Origin: Rhizobium sp. Pop5
GTDB taxonomy: Bacteria; Pseudomonadota; Alphaproteobacteria; Rhizobiales; Rhizobiaceae
NCBI RefSeq assembly: GCF_024721175.1
Contig: NZ_CP099402.1
Span: 620,001 to 684,000, forward strand
Length of the DNA stretch: 64,000 nt
Reading direction: 5' to 3'
Positions 15,685 through 24,776 of the stretch are shown piece by piece; position 1 is the stretch's first letter, and each line of letters opens with the position of its first letter. The translations under genes and the position numbers were made by a program. A model generated the notes under the pieces. That model saw only the letters and a program-made list of their open reading frames with translations. It had not been told where the DNA came from and ran no database searches.

Positions 15685-16887
15685 ATGTCCGTCATCGCAG
15701 ATCGCCTGAAAAACGTCTCCATATCCGCATCAGCCGCCATGACGCAGCGCGCCCGGGAATTGGCCTCCAAGGGGGTCAAGGTCGTCAGCCTCTCCTCCGG
15801 CGAGCCGGATTTTCCGACGCCGGCACACGCGATCGAGGCAGCCCACGCCGCAGCGCTGGCCGGCGATACGAAATATCCGCCGATGGACGGCACGCCTGCG
15901 CTGAAAGCCGCCATCACCCGGAAGTTCAAGCGCGACAACAATCTCGACTACGATGCCAGCCAGATCATCGTCTCGGGCGGCGGCAAACAGGTGATCTTCA
16001 ACGCCATGCTGGCGACCTGCAATCCGGGCGACGAGGTTGTCATCCCGACGCCTTCCTGGGTGAGCTATGCCGACATCGTCAAATTCGCCGGTGGTGTGCC
16101 GGTCGCCGTCCCGTGCCACGAACAGACCGGCTTCAAGCTGCGCGCGGAGGATCTGGAGGCGGCGATCACCCCGCGCACCAAATGGCTCTTCCTGAATTTC
16201 CCGAACAATCCGACCGGAGCAGCCTGCTCCCGGGCGGAAATGACCGCCATTGCCGAGGTCATGTTGCGTCATCCCAATGTCTGGATCATGACCGACGATA
16301 TTTACGAACACCTGGTCTATGACGACTTCCAGTTCTGCACGATCGCGGAAATCGAACCCAGACTGTACGACCGCGTCCTGACGATGAACGGCGTCTCCAA
16401 GGCCTATGCGATGACCGGCTGGCGGCTCGGTTTCTGCGCCGGGCCGAAAGAGCTGATCTCCGCCGTCAGCAACGTCAATGGCCAGAATGGCGGCGGCATT
16501 ACGACGCTGACCCAGGCAGCAGCGACCGCGGCGCTTGACGGACCGCAGGATCTTCTGAAGGAGCGGGCGGCGATCTACAAGACGCGACGCGACTTCGTCC
16601 TCGACAGATTGTCTGATGTGGAAGGGCTATGCTGCCACCGGCCGGAAGGCGCCTTCTATATCTATCCCAACATATCGGGGCTGATCGGCAAGACCAGCAA
16701 GGGTGGACGAAAGATCGAAAGCGACGTCGACTTCGTCATGGGCCTGGTGGAGGAACATCATGTCGCGACGGTGCAAGGCGCGGCTTACGGAATGAGCCCC
16801 TTCTTCCGCATTTCCTACGCGACAAGCATGGAAAAACTCGATGAAGGCTGCGCGCGCATCGCCCAGTTCTGCAAGGATATGCGCTGA
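15685..16887 (+). CDS. Class I/II PLP aminotransferase (aspartate aminotransferase-like)
   Basis: A 400-residue fold-type I enzyme. Motifs: SSGEPDFPTP (about 33-42), YPPMDGTPALKAA, FLNFPNNPTGAACSRAEM, DDIYEHLVYDD, the PLP lysine in NGVSKAYAMTGWRLGF, and the substrate-carboxylate arginine in FFRISYA. The start at 15685 is preferred over the ATG six bases upstream because GAAGGA is then eight bases away. It follows pxpA, so it may transaminate glutamate-like product of the oxoprolinase, or the substrate before or after ring opening. The substrate is not evident from sequence. Confidence 0.88.
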   Translation: MSVIADRLKNVSISASAAMTQRARELASKGVKVVSLSSGEPDFPTPAHAIEAAHAAALAGDTKYPPMDGTPALKAAITRKFKRDNNLDYDASQIIVSGGGKQVIFNAMLATCNPGDEVVIPTPSWVSYADIVKFAGGVPVAVPCHEQTGFKLRAEDLEAAITPRTKWLFLNFPNNPTGAACSRAEMTAIAEVMLRHPNVWIMTDDIYEHLVYDDFQFCTIAEIEPRLYDRVLTMNGVSKAYAMTGWRLGFCAGPKELISAVSNVNGQNGGGITTLTQAAATAALDGPQDLLKERAAIYKTRRDFVLDRLSDVEGLCCHRPEGAFYIYPNISGLIGKTSKGGRKIESDVDFVMGLVEEHHVATVQGAAYGMSPFFRISYATSMEKLDEGCARIAQFCKDMR

Positions 16888-16893
16888 CTGCTT

Positions 16894-17799
16894 TTAACCC
16901 TTCAGCCGCGCCGTCAATTCGAGAAGGATGTCGCGGACGGCAAGGGCGGGTTCCGACAGCGGGTTCTGGTCGGAAACGCACAGCGACAGGGTTTCCTCGA
17001 TCCGCGGCGAGACGAGCCGGCAGATCAGCGGCTCGCTCGATTCCGAGATGATGCGATCGGCAATCGCCTTCGGCATGATCGTGGCGCCGAGGCCGCTGCC
17101 GACCGCGCGGGCGAGCGTGCGCACGATTTCGACTTCTGCCACGACCCTCAAATTGGTGCGCGTGCGGGTGAAGGCGGTATCGACCGCGCGGCGGACAAAA
17201 TTATAGGCCGGCGGCAGGAGCAGCGGCATGCCGTCGAGAGCGTTGAGCGGAACGGGTTTCGCATCCGCTTCGATGGCAAAGTCGCGGTGGGCGACAAGGA
17301 AAAACTCTTCGCTAAGGATCGGTTCGAAGCGCACGCCCTTGATCGGTCCGGTTCCATGGAGAAGCGCCATCTCCAGCCGGCCGTTCATGATCATCTGGCT
17401 GTAGGTCTGGCCAACGCTTTCTGTCAGGTGCAGCAGAATGCCGGGATGCCGTTTCCGGGTTTCCGCCAGGAGATCGACGGAGAGCGTCGCCGCGCTGCTG
17501 AACGGCACGAGGCCGACGGACACGCGCCCGGCAAGCGAATTGCCGGCGGCGGACGCATCGGCCTGTGCCTGCTCCATCTGCCGAAGGATGATCTGCGCAT
17601 GGCGATAAACCGCATGTCCGGCATCGGTCATGCTGACGCCCTGCTGGCTGCGGATCAGCAGCTTGTGGCCGAAATGCTCTTCCAGCGCCGCGAGTTGCTG
17701 GCTGAGAGCCGGCTGGGCGATATGCAAAAGATCCGCCGCTCGCGTGATGCTGCCGCTGTCGACGATCACGATGAAAGATTTGAGGCGTCTGATGTCCAT
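16894..17799 (-). CDS. LysR-family transcriptional regulator
   Basis: A 301-residue LysR protein. The helix-turn-helix is at residues 1-60 (FIVIVDSGSITRAADLLHIAQPALSQQLAALE) and the effector domain begins near 90 (GRVSVGLVPFSSAATL), with a terminal segment ILLELTARLKG. The NAC/CynR-like N-terminus MDIRRLKSF marks the start; longer frames upstream have no better ribosome site. It is convergent with the aminotransferase gene (6 bases between stops) and divergent from the SDR/ABC-transporter operon at 18032. The likely targets are that operon and perhaps the whole biotin/pxp cluster. The inducer is unknown. Confidence 0.88.
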   Translation of the reverse strand: MDIRRLKSFIVIVDSGSITRAADLLHIAQPALSQQLAALEEHFGHKLLIRSQQGVSMTDAGHAVYRHAQIILRQMEQAQADASAAGNSLAGRVSVGLVPFSSAATLSVDLLAETRKRHPGILLHLTESVGQTYSQMIMNGRLEMALLHGTGPIKGVRFEPILSEEFFLVAHRDFAIEADAKPVPLNALDGMPLLLPPAYNFVRRAVDTAFTRTRTNLRVVAEVEIVRTLARAVGSGLGATIMPKAIADRIISESSEPLICRLVSPRIEETLSLCVSDQNPLSEPALAVRDILLELTARLKG

Positions 17800-18031
17800 G
17801 GGGATCGGGGTACCATTCTGATCTGCGGATGGCATGTTTGCAGAGGCGCATTGCTTTTGCAACGCGACGCGGCCTGAAGCGAGGCCCCGGGAGAATACCG
17901 GCATCGCCGCTTTCTCTTCTTCGGCATGCCGTGCCTGCTCCATAACCGTTGCTTATTGCTCCAGAGATAATCGGTCTTAGGCAAGGGGTTAAAGCTTCGC
18001 TACTGTCTCCATCAACAACAAGGGAACGACA

Positions 18032-18805
18032 ATGCCATTCTCCGACTACAAGACCGCACTGGTGACCGGCGCTTCCTCCGGTATCGGCGCAGCCGTGGTT
18101 GAGCGGCTCCGCCGGGAGAATATCGAGGTCCATGCCGTTGCCCGCAGTGCCCAAATGCTTCAGCAGTTGGCAGAACGCACGGGCTGCATTGCCCACGCCA
18201 TCGATGTGACCGACCGCCAGGCGATCGCCGAGCTCGCGGGCCGAGTGGAATTCGACATTCTCGTCAACAATGCCGGCGTCGACCGGCCGAAGAAGTTCCT
18301 GGAAGCCGACGAGGGCGACATCGATCTGATCGTCGACGTTAATCTCCGGGCAGTATTGCACATCTGCCGCCTGGTCGTGCCAGGCATGGTGGCGCGCGAC
18401 CGCGGCCACGTCATCAACATCTCGTCGATCGCCGGTGCCTATAATTTCGGCGGCAACTCCTCCTATCACGCCACCAAGGCCGGCGTGAGCATGCTCTCCA
18501 ACCAGCTGCGCATCGACGCCTTCGGCAAGCGGGTGCGGGTCACCGAAATCTGCCCCGGCCGGGTTGCCACCGATATCTTCAATCACGTCCACGGCGATGA
18601 TCCTAGCATCCGTGAACGCTTCATCGACGGTTTCGAACTGCCGCAAGCAGCCGATATTGCCGACGCCATCGCCTTCGCCATATCGGCTCCCGTCGCCGTC
18701 AACATCGGACATATGGAGATCACGCCGACACTGCAGGTCATGGGCGGCCTGCAGACCGCAAGGCCGCAGCCGAAGACGGATCCATCCGGGGAGCCAAATC
18801 CGTGA
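18032..18805 (+). CDS. Short-chain dehydrogenase/reductase (SDR)
   Basis: A 257-residue classical SDR. Cofactor motif TGASSGIG (11-18), NNAG (around 84-87), and active-site S...YHATK. The ribosome site AAGGGA lies seven bases before the ATG. It oxidises or reduces a hydroxyl/ketone with NAD(P). It is the first gene of an operon continuing with the amino acid ABC importer (the next start overlaps by GTGA), so its substrate is probably the imported compound or a derivative. The C-terminal 20 residues, rich in Pro and Lys, extend beyond the usual fold. Confidence 0.87.
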   Translation: MPFSDYKTALVTGASSGIGAAVVERLRRENIEVHAVARSAQMLQQLAERTGCIAHAIDVTDRQAIAELAGRVEFDILVNNAGVDRPKKFLEADEGDIDLIVDVNLRAVLHICRLVVPGMVARDRGHVINISSIAGAYNFGGNSSYHATKAGVSMLSNQLRIDAFGKRVRVTEICPGRVATDIFNHVHGDDPSIRERFIDGFELPQAADIADAIAFAISAPVAVNIGHMEITPTLQVMGGLQTARPQPKTDPSGEPNP

Positions 18806-19509
18806 GTGGGTTCGACCTTTCGGCAATCCTTGGAAATCCCGAATATGCCGCCATGTTGCTGCATGGCATCGAGATGACCTTCATCATCTATGCCGGGTCC
18901 TGGTCGCTGGCGATGGCGCTCGCGCTTCTGCTTTTGGCTGTGCGCCTGTCGCCCTTTCGCTTCGGCGATCCGTTGGTCGCCGCTTACGTATCCTACCACC
19001 GCAACGTCCCCACGCTGGTGCAGCTGATGCTGTGGTATTTCGGGATTTTCACCCTGATGCCGAACGGGCTCGCGACATGGCTCGCAAGCCACAATGCCGA
19101 GGCGATCTTCGCGGTGATCGGGCTCGGGCTCTGCCAGGCCGCCTATTTCAGCGAGGATCTCCGATCGGGCGTGCGCTCGGTCGGTCCCGGGCAGATGCAG
19201 GCGGCCCGTGCGCTGGGCCATGGCTATGTCTCGGCGATGCGTTTCGTCATCATGCCGCAGGGCGTGCGCAACGCGCTGCCGCCGCTCATCAATCACAGCG
19301 TCTCCCTGTTCAAGAACAGCAGTCTCGCCGTCGTCATCGGCGCGTCGGAACTGACGCATGCCGTCAAGGAAATCGAAAACCTCAGCTTCCGCACCTTCGA
19401 GATCTATCTGATCGGCACGGTTCTCTACCTCTTCTTCTCGCTCGTGATCATGAGCATCGGCGCCTATCTCGCAATGCGCGCGGATCCTGCCAGGAGTGCG
19501 CGCGCATGA
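18802..19509 (+). CDS. Polar amino acid ABC transporter permease 1 (HisQM type)
   Basis: A 235-residue membrane protein starting GTG at 18802, overlapping the SDR stop. Shows the HisMQ permease pattern: [14 protein letters not shown], the EAA-like loop [32 protein letters not shown], and [21 protein letters not shown]. About five hydrophobic segments. It forms the channel with the next gene product; the pair overlaps by four bases. The transporter class takes amino acids, opines and related amides, fitting a 5-oxoproline-like or amino-acid-derivative substrate. Confidence 0.9.
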   Translation: MSGFDLSAILGNPEYAAMLLHGIEMTFIIYAGSWSLAMALALLLLAVRLSPFRFGDPLVAAYVSYHRNVPTLVQLMLWYFGIFTLMPNGLATWLASHNAEAIFAVIGLGLCQAAYFSEDLRSGVRSVGPGQMQAARALGHGYVSAMRFVIMPQGVRNALPPLINHSVSLFKNSSLAVVIGASELTHAVKEIENLSFRTFEIYLIGTVLYLFFSLVIMSIGAYLAMRADPARSARA

Positions 19510-20261
19510 TCCAGGATATGATCGCCATCGTCCGCGACTACTGGTTGCTGCTCCTGATCGGCCAATATCCGAACGGACCACTCGGCGGGCTCGCCAATAC
19601 GCTGATCCTTTCGGCGCTCAGCATCACTCTCGCCTTTCCCGCCAGCATCCTGTTTGCAATGGCGCGGCTCTCCAGGTCGCCGCTGCTGCGCTGGCCGGTC
19701 ACTGCCCTTGTCTATTTCACCCGGGGCGTGCCGCTCTTGATGCTCATCCTGTGGAGCTATTTCCTGGTTCCACTGCTGACCGGCGCCGACGTGCCAAGCT
19801 TCGTCACCATGTTGACGACGCTGGTGGTTTATCAGAGCGCGTTTTTGAGCGAAGTCGTTCGTGCCGGCATCGTCGCACTCGGACCGGGCCAGATGGATGC
19901 GGCGCGCGCACTTGGCCACGGCTATATCGGCGCGATGCGCTACATCATCCTGCCGCAGGCGCTCTACAACATGATCCCGAGCATCCTCTCCACCTTCGTC
20001 TCGACGATCAAGGACACCACGCTCGGCTATGTGATCAACGTGCCGGACCTGACCTTTGCCGCAAGCCAGGTCAACAATCAGCTCCTGACGCAGCCCTTCC
20101 AGGTCTTCCTCATCCTGGCGATCGTCTATTTCGCCATCTGCTGGACGCTGACCTACTTCGCAAATCGCCTCGAGCGGCGCATCACCCGGCGACGTGCGGG
20201 ACTTCTCGTGCCCGCCGCTGCCGTGGTCACGCCGTCGAAAATCGTATCGGAGCAGCTATGA
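19506..20261 (+). CDS. Polar amino acid ABC transporter permease 2 (HisQM type)
   Basis: A 251-residue membrane protein with the pattern [42 protein letters not shown] and [19 protein letters not shown]. The C-terminal 25 residues are basic and cytoplasmic ([12 protein letters not shown]). Start by ATGA overlap with permease 1, end by ATGA overlap with the ATPase, so stoichiometric expression is likely. The two permeases share the [13 protein letters not shown] loop and arose from a duplication typical of this family. Confidence 0.9.
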   Translation: MIQDMIAIVRDYWLLLLIGQYPNGPLGGLANTLILSALSITLAFPASILFAMARLSRSPLLRWPVTALVYFTRGVPLLMLILWSYFLVPLLTGADVPSFVTMLTTLVVYQSAFLSEVVRAGIVALGPGQMDAARALGHGYIGAMRYIILPQALYNMIPSILSTFVSTIKDTTLGYVINVPDLTFAASQVNNQLLTQPFQVFLILAIVYFAICWTLTYFANRLERRITRRRAGLLVPAAAVVTPSKIVSEQL

Positions 20262-21022
20262 CCATGTCCGTTTCAACGCAGGAATCGCAGACGATCCGGC
20301 TTTCACGGGTCTGCAAGAGCTACGGCGACTATCCGGTTCTGAAGGACATCGATGCGCAGGTGGCGCGCGGCGAAGTCGTGGTCATCTGCGGACCGTCCGG
20401 GTCGGGAAAATCCACGCTGATCCGCACGATCAATCGTCTCGAGGAGATCAACAGCGGATCGATCACGCTCGACGGGCAAGATATTCATGCCTCGATGCGG
20501 GCAAAGGCGCTCAACGCGATGCGCAGCCGGATCGGCTTCGTATTTCAGAACTTCAACCTGTTTCCGCATCTGTCGGTCGCCGAAAACGTATCGATGTCGC
20601 CGATCCGGGTGAAGGGCGTGGCGCCCGATATCGCGCATGAAAAGGCCCTCAAGCTCCTCGACCGGGTCGGCCTTGCCGACAAGGCCCGCGCCTATCCCGG
20701 TCAGCTGTCGGGCGGCCAGCAGCAGCGGGTGGCGATCGCCCGCGCGCTTGCCATGGAACCGCCGGTGATGCTGTTTGACGAACCGACGAGCGCGCTCGAT
20801 CCCGAGATGGTCGGCGAGGTGCTCGCCGTCATGAAGAGCCTGGCCTCCGAAGGCATGACCATGCTCTGCGTCACCCACGAAATGGGTTTCGCACGCGATG
20901 TCGCCGACCGAATCTGGTTCATCGATGCGGGCCAGATCATCGAAACGGCGACGCCCGACGACTTCTTCAGCAGTCCGCGCCATCCCCGGGCCCAGCGCTT
21001 CCTCGCGGATCTCAGGCACTGA
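20258..21022 (+). CDS. Polar amino acid ABC transporter ATPase (GlnQ/HisP type)
   Basis: A 254-residue ATPase. Walker [10 protein letters not shown] (about 44-52), [15 protein letters not shown]-loop, [15 protein letters not shown] signature, [18 protein letters not shown]alker B and D-loop, [15 protein letters not shown] switch histidine. Length and motifs are typical of GlnQ. It powers the two permeases encoded upstream and is followed by the substrate-binding protein gene after 32 bases. Confidence 0.93.
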   Translation: MTMSVSTQESQTIRLSRVCKSYGDYPVLKDIDAQVARGEVVVICGPSGSGKSTLIRTINRLEEINSGSITLDGQDIHASMRAKALNAMRSRIGFVFQNFNLFPHLSVAENVSMSPIRVKGVAPDIAHEKALKLLDRVGLADKARAYPGQLSGGQQQRVAIARALAMEPPVMLFDEPTSALDPEMVGEVLAVMKSLASEGMTMLCVTHEMGFARDVADRIWFIDAGQIIETATPDDFFSSPRHPRAQRFLADLRH

Positions 21023-21054
21023 ATACCAATCACCAAAAACAAAGGAGAACAGCA

Positions 21055-21891
21055 ATGAACTGGAAATATCTAAGCCTCACCGTCGCTTTTGCCGGCATGG
21101 CAGCCGCCTTGCCCGCGAAAGCCGATCAGCTCGACACCATCATGTCGGCCAAGACCCTGCGCTGCGCGACGTTCGCCGACGTTCCCCCTTTCGCTTCGCC
21201 TGATCCGAAGACCCGCGAAATGGCCGGCTTCGACGTCGATCTGTGCGGCGCCATCGCCAAGGAATTAGGCGTCAAGGCCGAGATCAAGCCGGTTTCTGTC
21301 GAAGCGCGCGTGCCCGAAGTCAAGCTCGGCCGCGTCGACATTACCGTTGCCAATCTTGCCTATACGCTGAGCCGTGCGGAGCAGATCCAGTTCAGCGATC
21401 CCTATTATCTCGCCAAGGAAATGCTGATCGTGCCGGCCGACGATGCCGGCAAGAAAAAGGCCGATTATGCCGGCCAGCGCATCGCTTCGACCAAGGGCTC
21501 GACGTCGGAAATGTCGATCAAACTCAACAAATCCGATCCTCTGACATTCCAGGATACCGCCTCGGCCTATCTCGCCGTCCAGCAGGGCAAGGCGCGCGGC
21601 ATGGTCGCCAACACCATGACGACGACCAAGTTCGTCAATGAATCGAAGAGCAAGGGCAAGGAAATGAGGATGATCGAGGAGCCGATGCTCTACCAGCCGA
21701 TCGGCATCGGCATGGCCAAGGATCAGCCGGCGCTGACCGCCAAGATCAACGAAATCCTCCACAAGCTCGACGCATCCGGCGAGATCAACAAGATCTGGGA
21801 CAAGTGGCTCGGCCCGGATACCGAATACAAGATGACCCGCACCGACAAGGTCGTGCCGCTCTCCGAGCTGAAGTTCGACCCGATCCCGTGA
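21055..21891 (+). CDS. Amino acid-type ABC transporter, periplasmic binding protein
   Basis: A 278-residue family 3 solute-binding protein. Signal peptide at residues 1-23 ending PAKADQ. Mature part: LRCATFADVPPFASPDP, MAGFDVDLCGAIAKELG, KLGRVDITVANLAYTLSRAEQIQFSDPY. The last two are the family signature, although the arginine-containing substrate loop differs from common amino-acid binders. A ribosome site AAAGGAG precedes the ATG. It supplies the ligand to the importer encoded just upstream. Confidence 0.9.
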   Translation: MNWKYLSLTVAFAGMAAALPAKADQLDTIMSAKTLRCATFADVPPFASPDPKTREMAGFDVDLCGAIAKELGVKAEIKPVSVEARVPEVKLGRVDITVANLAYTLSRAEQIQFSDPYYLAKEMLIVPADDAGKKKADYAGQRIASTKGSTSEMSIKLNKSDPLTFQDTASAYLAVQQGKARGMVANTMTTTKFVNESKSKGKEMRMIEEPMLYQPIGIGMAKDQPALTAKINEILHKLDASGEINKIWDKWLGPDTEYKMTRTDKVVPLSELKFDPIP

Positions 21892-21982
21892 GGCCAGCCG
21901 GCCTCAACGTCCTCAAATGACGATTTCCAAAGAAATTAGGCGGCGGGGCATGCCCGCCGTCGACCAACGATGTGAGGCATCC

Positions 21983-22657
21983 ATGATCCATATTAAAGAT
22001 ATCCCCGAACGCCCTGCTAAAGCCGATATCGACGCCGTTTCCAAATTTTCGCCGGCGACGATCCACGAAGCCCAGGGCCGCCGCGGGGCGCTTTCCTCCC
22101 GCCTCAAGCCGGTCGATTACCGCATGAAAGTCTGCGGTCCGGCCTTTACCGTCAAATGTGCACCGCGCGACAACATCATGCTCCAGCTCGCCATCAACTA
22201 TGCCAAGCCCGGCGATATCATCGTCGTCTCGGCGGGCGAATATGAGGAGGCCGGATCCTTCGGCGATGTGCTTGCCAATGCCTGCCTTGCCAAGGGCATC
22301 GGCGGCCTCGTCACCGATACCGGCGTGCGCGACACGCTGCAACTGAGGGAACTCGGCTTCCCGGTCTTCTCGCTCAGCGTCTGCATCAAGGGCACGGTGA
22401 AGGAAACCATCGCGGCCGTGAACGACCCGATCATCGTCGGCGGCGAAACCATCAATCCCGGCGATATCATCGTCGGCGATGCCGACGGACTGGTGGTCGT
22501 GCGCAGGCAGGAAGCGCAGGAAGCCGCCCGGCTTTCGCAGGCTCGCGAAGATGCCGAAGCCGGCTATATCGCCGCCTACAAGGCGGGTAAATCGGTCATT
22601 GAGGTCAGCAATCTGGCACCGGTGCTGAAGGCCAAGGGCCTGGTCGTCGACATCTGA
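21983..22657 (+). CDS. RraA-family protein (4-hydroxy-4-methyl-2-oxoglutarate aldolase-like)
   Basis: A 224-residue member of the RraA/HMG aldolase family. Motifs: KFSPATIHEAQGRRGALSSR, FTVKCAPRDNIMLQLAI, VTDTGVRDTLQLRELGFPVF with the conserved GxxRD metal-site pattern, and GDADGLVVV. True RraA binds RNase E; many longer homologues in catabolic clusters are class II aldolases for 4-carboxy-4-hydroxy-2-oxoacids. The context favours an aldolase or decarboxylase. The start at 21983, behind GTGAGG, is preferred to the 22-codon longer frame. It is the last gene before a hairpin terminator. Confidence 0.82.
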   Translation: MIHIKDIPERPAKADIDAVSKFSPATIHEAQGRRGALSSRLKPVDYRMKVCGPAFTVKCAPRDNIMLQLAINYAKPGDIIVVSAGEYEEAGSFGDVLANACLAKGIGGLVTDTGVRDTLQLRELGFPVFSLSVCIKGTVKETIAAVNDPIIVGGETINPGDIIVGDADGLVVVRRQEAQEAARLSQAREDAEAGYIAAYKAGKSVIEVSNLAPVLKAKGLVVDI

Positions 22658-22683
22658 GACGACGTGCGGATCGCCTCATTGCA

Positions 22684-22713
22684 GCCCGCGCCGGCTTTCC
22701 GGTTGCGGGCTTT
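22684..22713 (+). terminator. Hairpin terminator after the RraA-like gene
   Basis: A strong stem: GCCCGC (22684-22689) pairs with GCGGGC (22705-22710), with CCGG/CCGG pairing inside and a CTTT loop, followed by TTT. It lies 26 bases after the stop codon and closes the SDR/importer/aldolase operon. The T-run is short, so efficiency is uncertain. Confidence 0.65.
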
Positions 22714-23268
22714 GCCCGTCGCGGTTCGGTCGCGGCGACCGGGGGCACTCAGATATTCTCGGGCGTCACGATTTCAAAGGTAATGGTCCGCTGAATTGTG
22801 CTGTCCGACGCACCCTGTGTGATCGTTTCGATCATGGTCCCGACCAGCACTGCGGAAGTCTGCTCCAGCGAATGACAGAGGGCGGCGGTAATCATCCTCT
22901 CTGACGGGCCTATTCGCGTCTCGGACCAATGTCCCGGCACTGAGAAAACCTAGCGATTTCCATGCGTCGATTGGCATTGGCACAAAGACCTGCCGCCTTG
23001 ATGGGAATAGACCCGATTGCCCTGCCATTGCAGCAATCAGCGAGAGCAAATCTTGAGTGATTTCCGGCTCCTGATCTTCGACGAACTGAAGTGAAGAGCC
23101 GGCACGAGCAAATCCCTCGCTTGGACGGAGGCGCTGTTTCGCGTGACTGAACGGCCGCTGGAGAAGAAGTGCCCACCAATAGGCTGACGAGAAGCGAGAT
23201 TGAAAAGCTCCGCCGGTGTTTACGAAGGACGTCACCTTCATTATATATTCTCCACAAGGAGAATGATT
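22714..23268. other. Region without a confident gene; possible decayed minus-strand gene
   Basis: Two minus-strand frames look partly natural: one encodes QEPEITQDLLSLIAAMAGQS and VFVPMPIDAWKSLGFL (near 22920-23100), and the other, in a different frame, encodes RMITAALCHSLEQTSAV and IQRTITFEIVTPENI, ending at 22749. They could be pieces of one gene broken by a frameshift near 22930, but I recognise no family. The right part carries the promoter of the antitoxin-like gene, with an AT-rich TTATATATTC at 23240-23249. Confidence 0.3.
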
Positions 23269-23901
23269 ATGATCAACACATCACACGCCTACACGCCCGC
23301 AGAGGCGGCGGCTGTCAGCGAGATCGCCGTGAAGTCGGTGCACAATGCGATCGACAAGCGCATCATCGAGACTCATCTCGTTGGTAGCAGGGGTCGAGCA
23401 CTCACCGATGAGGATCTGCTTCGGTTGAAGCTCTGGTACGGCGTCGGATCGATCTTGTCTGCCGAGCGCCGCAAGCGCTTGTTCGATACGATCGACCAAA
23501 ACCCCGATGCCGAAACTGTTAGGGCAGACGACTATCTCATTATCGACGTTGCGCGGGCACGAGAACAACTGGCCGCGCGCGCCGAGGCGCTTCGAGAAGC
23601 CGAACGAATGATTGAAAGCGTGAAAGGGGTCGCGGGCGGCGAGCCGGTTTTCAAGCGAACCCGTGTTCCCGTGCGGACGATTGCCGCGATGAAGACCCAG
23701 GGCGCAAGCACAGCGGAAATCGTCGAGGGCTATCCTTCACTCACCGAGCGCATGGTGGAACTTGCCGAGATCTGGGTTGCGGCCCATCCCGCCAGAGGAC
23801 GTCCGAGGAAGCTTTCGGAGCAGGGCCTGAAGGTGAAATCCGTGAAGCGCCTGATCCTTCGGAACGAGAACGTCCCGAAAACGTCTGGCTCGACCTCGTG
23901 A
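23269..23901 (+). CDS. DUF433-type antitoxin (toxin-antitoxin module)
   Basis: A 210-residue protein starting MINTSHAYTPAEAAAVSEI. The ATG at 23269 is seven bases after AAGGAG; another in-frame ATG six bases earlier is too close to that site. The N-terminal half has a DNA-binding-like segment (SEIAVKSVHNAIDKRII, SRGRALTDEDLLRLK). The C-terminal half (GGEPVFKRTRVPVRTIAAMKTQGASTAEIVEGYPSLTERMVELA) is the DUF433 domain seen in antitoxins. Its last codons overlap the GTG start of a DUF5615 toxin by four bases, the standard order for these modules. It would neutralise the toxin and repress its own promoter. The toxin copy is broken here. Confidence 0.8.
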   Translation: MINTSHAYTPAEAAAVSEIAVKSVHNAIDKRIIETHLVGSRGRALTDEDLLRLKLWYGVGSILSAERRKRLFDTIDQNPDAETVRADDYLIIDVARAREQLAARAEALREAERMIESVKGVAGGEPVFKRTRVPVRTIAAMKTQGASTAEIVEGYPSLTERMVELAEIWVAAHPARGRPRKLSEQGLKVKSVKRLILRNENVPKTSGSTS

Positions 23902-24338
23902 AATTTCTTATCGATGAATGCCTTCACACGTCTCTCGTGGCCGTGGCTCAAGCGCACGGCCACGATTGCTTCCATGTGAACTGGCTGGGACTGAGTGGCG
24001 AAACCGATTAGGATCTGATGCCGCCGATCGTCGAGCAAGATTTCACTTTCATGACGAACAATGCCCGCGACTTCCGGAAGCTTTACGCCAAAGAAGAGCT
24101 GCATGCGGGCCTGGTGATTATCGTCCCCCAGGTGCTGCCTGTGCTGCAACGAGAATTGTTTGCCCTCATATTGCAGGATCTGGCAGGCGCGCAGGATATG
24201 GTCAATGAAGTCATCGAAGTGACCCTCGCCGGAGAGGACGCGGTTCTCACGCGCTATTCGCTTCCGGAGGCTTGGTCGCGTCCCCCGCCCCCGACATCCT
24301 TAACTAATTTTCGGCTGCTCATCCTAACATTCGGGTGA
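23898..24338 (+). pseudogene. DUF5615 PIN-like toxin interrupted by a premature TAG
   Basis: The frame starts GTG at 23898 with MKFLIDECLHTSLVAVAQAHGHD, the typical DUF5615 beginning with its acidic residues (FLIDE). It meets TAG at 24009-24011 and continues in the same frame as DLMPPIVEQDFTFMTNNARDF and HAGLVIIVPQVLP. The position of TAG is tryptophan in relatives (a KDWNLM-like motif), so a single TGG to TAG change explains it. The remaining 37-residue product should be inactive. The part after about codon 130 differs from relatives and may be altered too. Confidence 0.82.
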
Positions 24339-24471
24339 CTTTGATCTGCTCCAACCGGCCCTGGTTGGATCGGAGGAATTCGGTTAGCCAGGCCACGCAT
24401 TATGGCGAACACTCGAGAGCTCTGCTTCAATGCATTGACCTGTATGGTCTGACGATCTGTGAGCAGGCCGC

Positions 24472-24669
24472 GTGGTTTTATGCACAGAGCCGGTTGCAGC
24501 GCCGATCGGATTGAGTGGCCCTCTCGCGTTCGTCGTGGTTCTGAGCGTAGTCGTCTGTTTCGCTTATGTAACCGCTCGTCTCGTGGACAAAGCTATGGCT
24601 GTACGGCTTCGCCGGCCGGATACCCCACCCACCGCACCCGCATCGAACGAGGTGGATGCAACGCAATGA
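24472..24669 (+). CDS. Possible small membrane protein
   Basis: A 65-residue frame beginning at GTG 24472. It has one clear hydrophobic helix, LAFVVVLSVVVCFAYVTARLV (about residues 18-38), followed by a basic stretch (AMAVRLRRPD) and a Pro/Ala-rich tail, the plan of a single-span inner-membrane protein with a cytoplasmic C-terminus. No strong ribosome site was found and I know no family for it. It stands alone between the broken toxin gene and pdxA. It may be a chance frame. Confidence 0.3.
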   Translation: MVLCTEPVAAPIGLSGPLAFVVVLSVVVCFAYVTARLVDKAMAVRLRRPDTPPTAPASNEVDATQ

Positions 24670-24776
24670 GCCGGGCCGCGGCGCGAACTGAGATATTGGC
24701 GAAGCGTTATTGACGTCGTCGCTGCTTCTTTAGCGCCCGGATCAGCCAATCGGTGGCGTAAACAGATATCGCAAAT

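Noticed and set aside
17312..18826. A 504-codon minus-strand frame spanning the LysR start and the SDR gene
   Set aside because: It overlaps the LysR gene in another frame and the opposite strand of a clear SDR; the protein shows no natural pattern.
24009..24011. Recoding of TAG as an amino acid in the DUF5615 toxin
   Set aside because: No pyrrolysine or similar machinery is expected in rhizobia and the expected residue is tryptophan, one base away; a point mutation is simpler.
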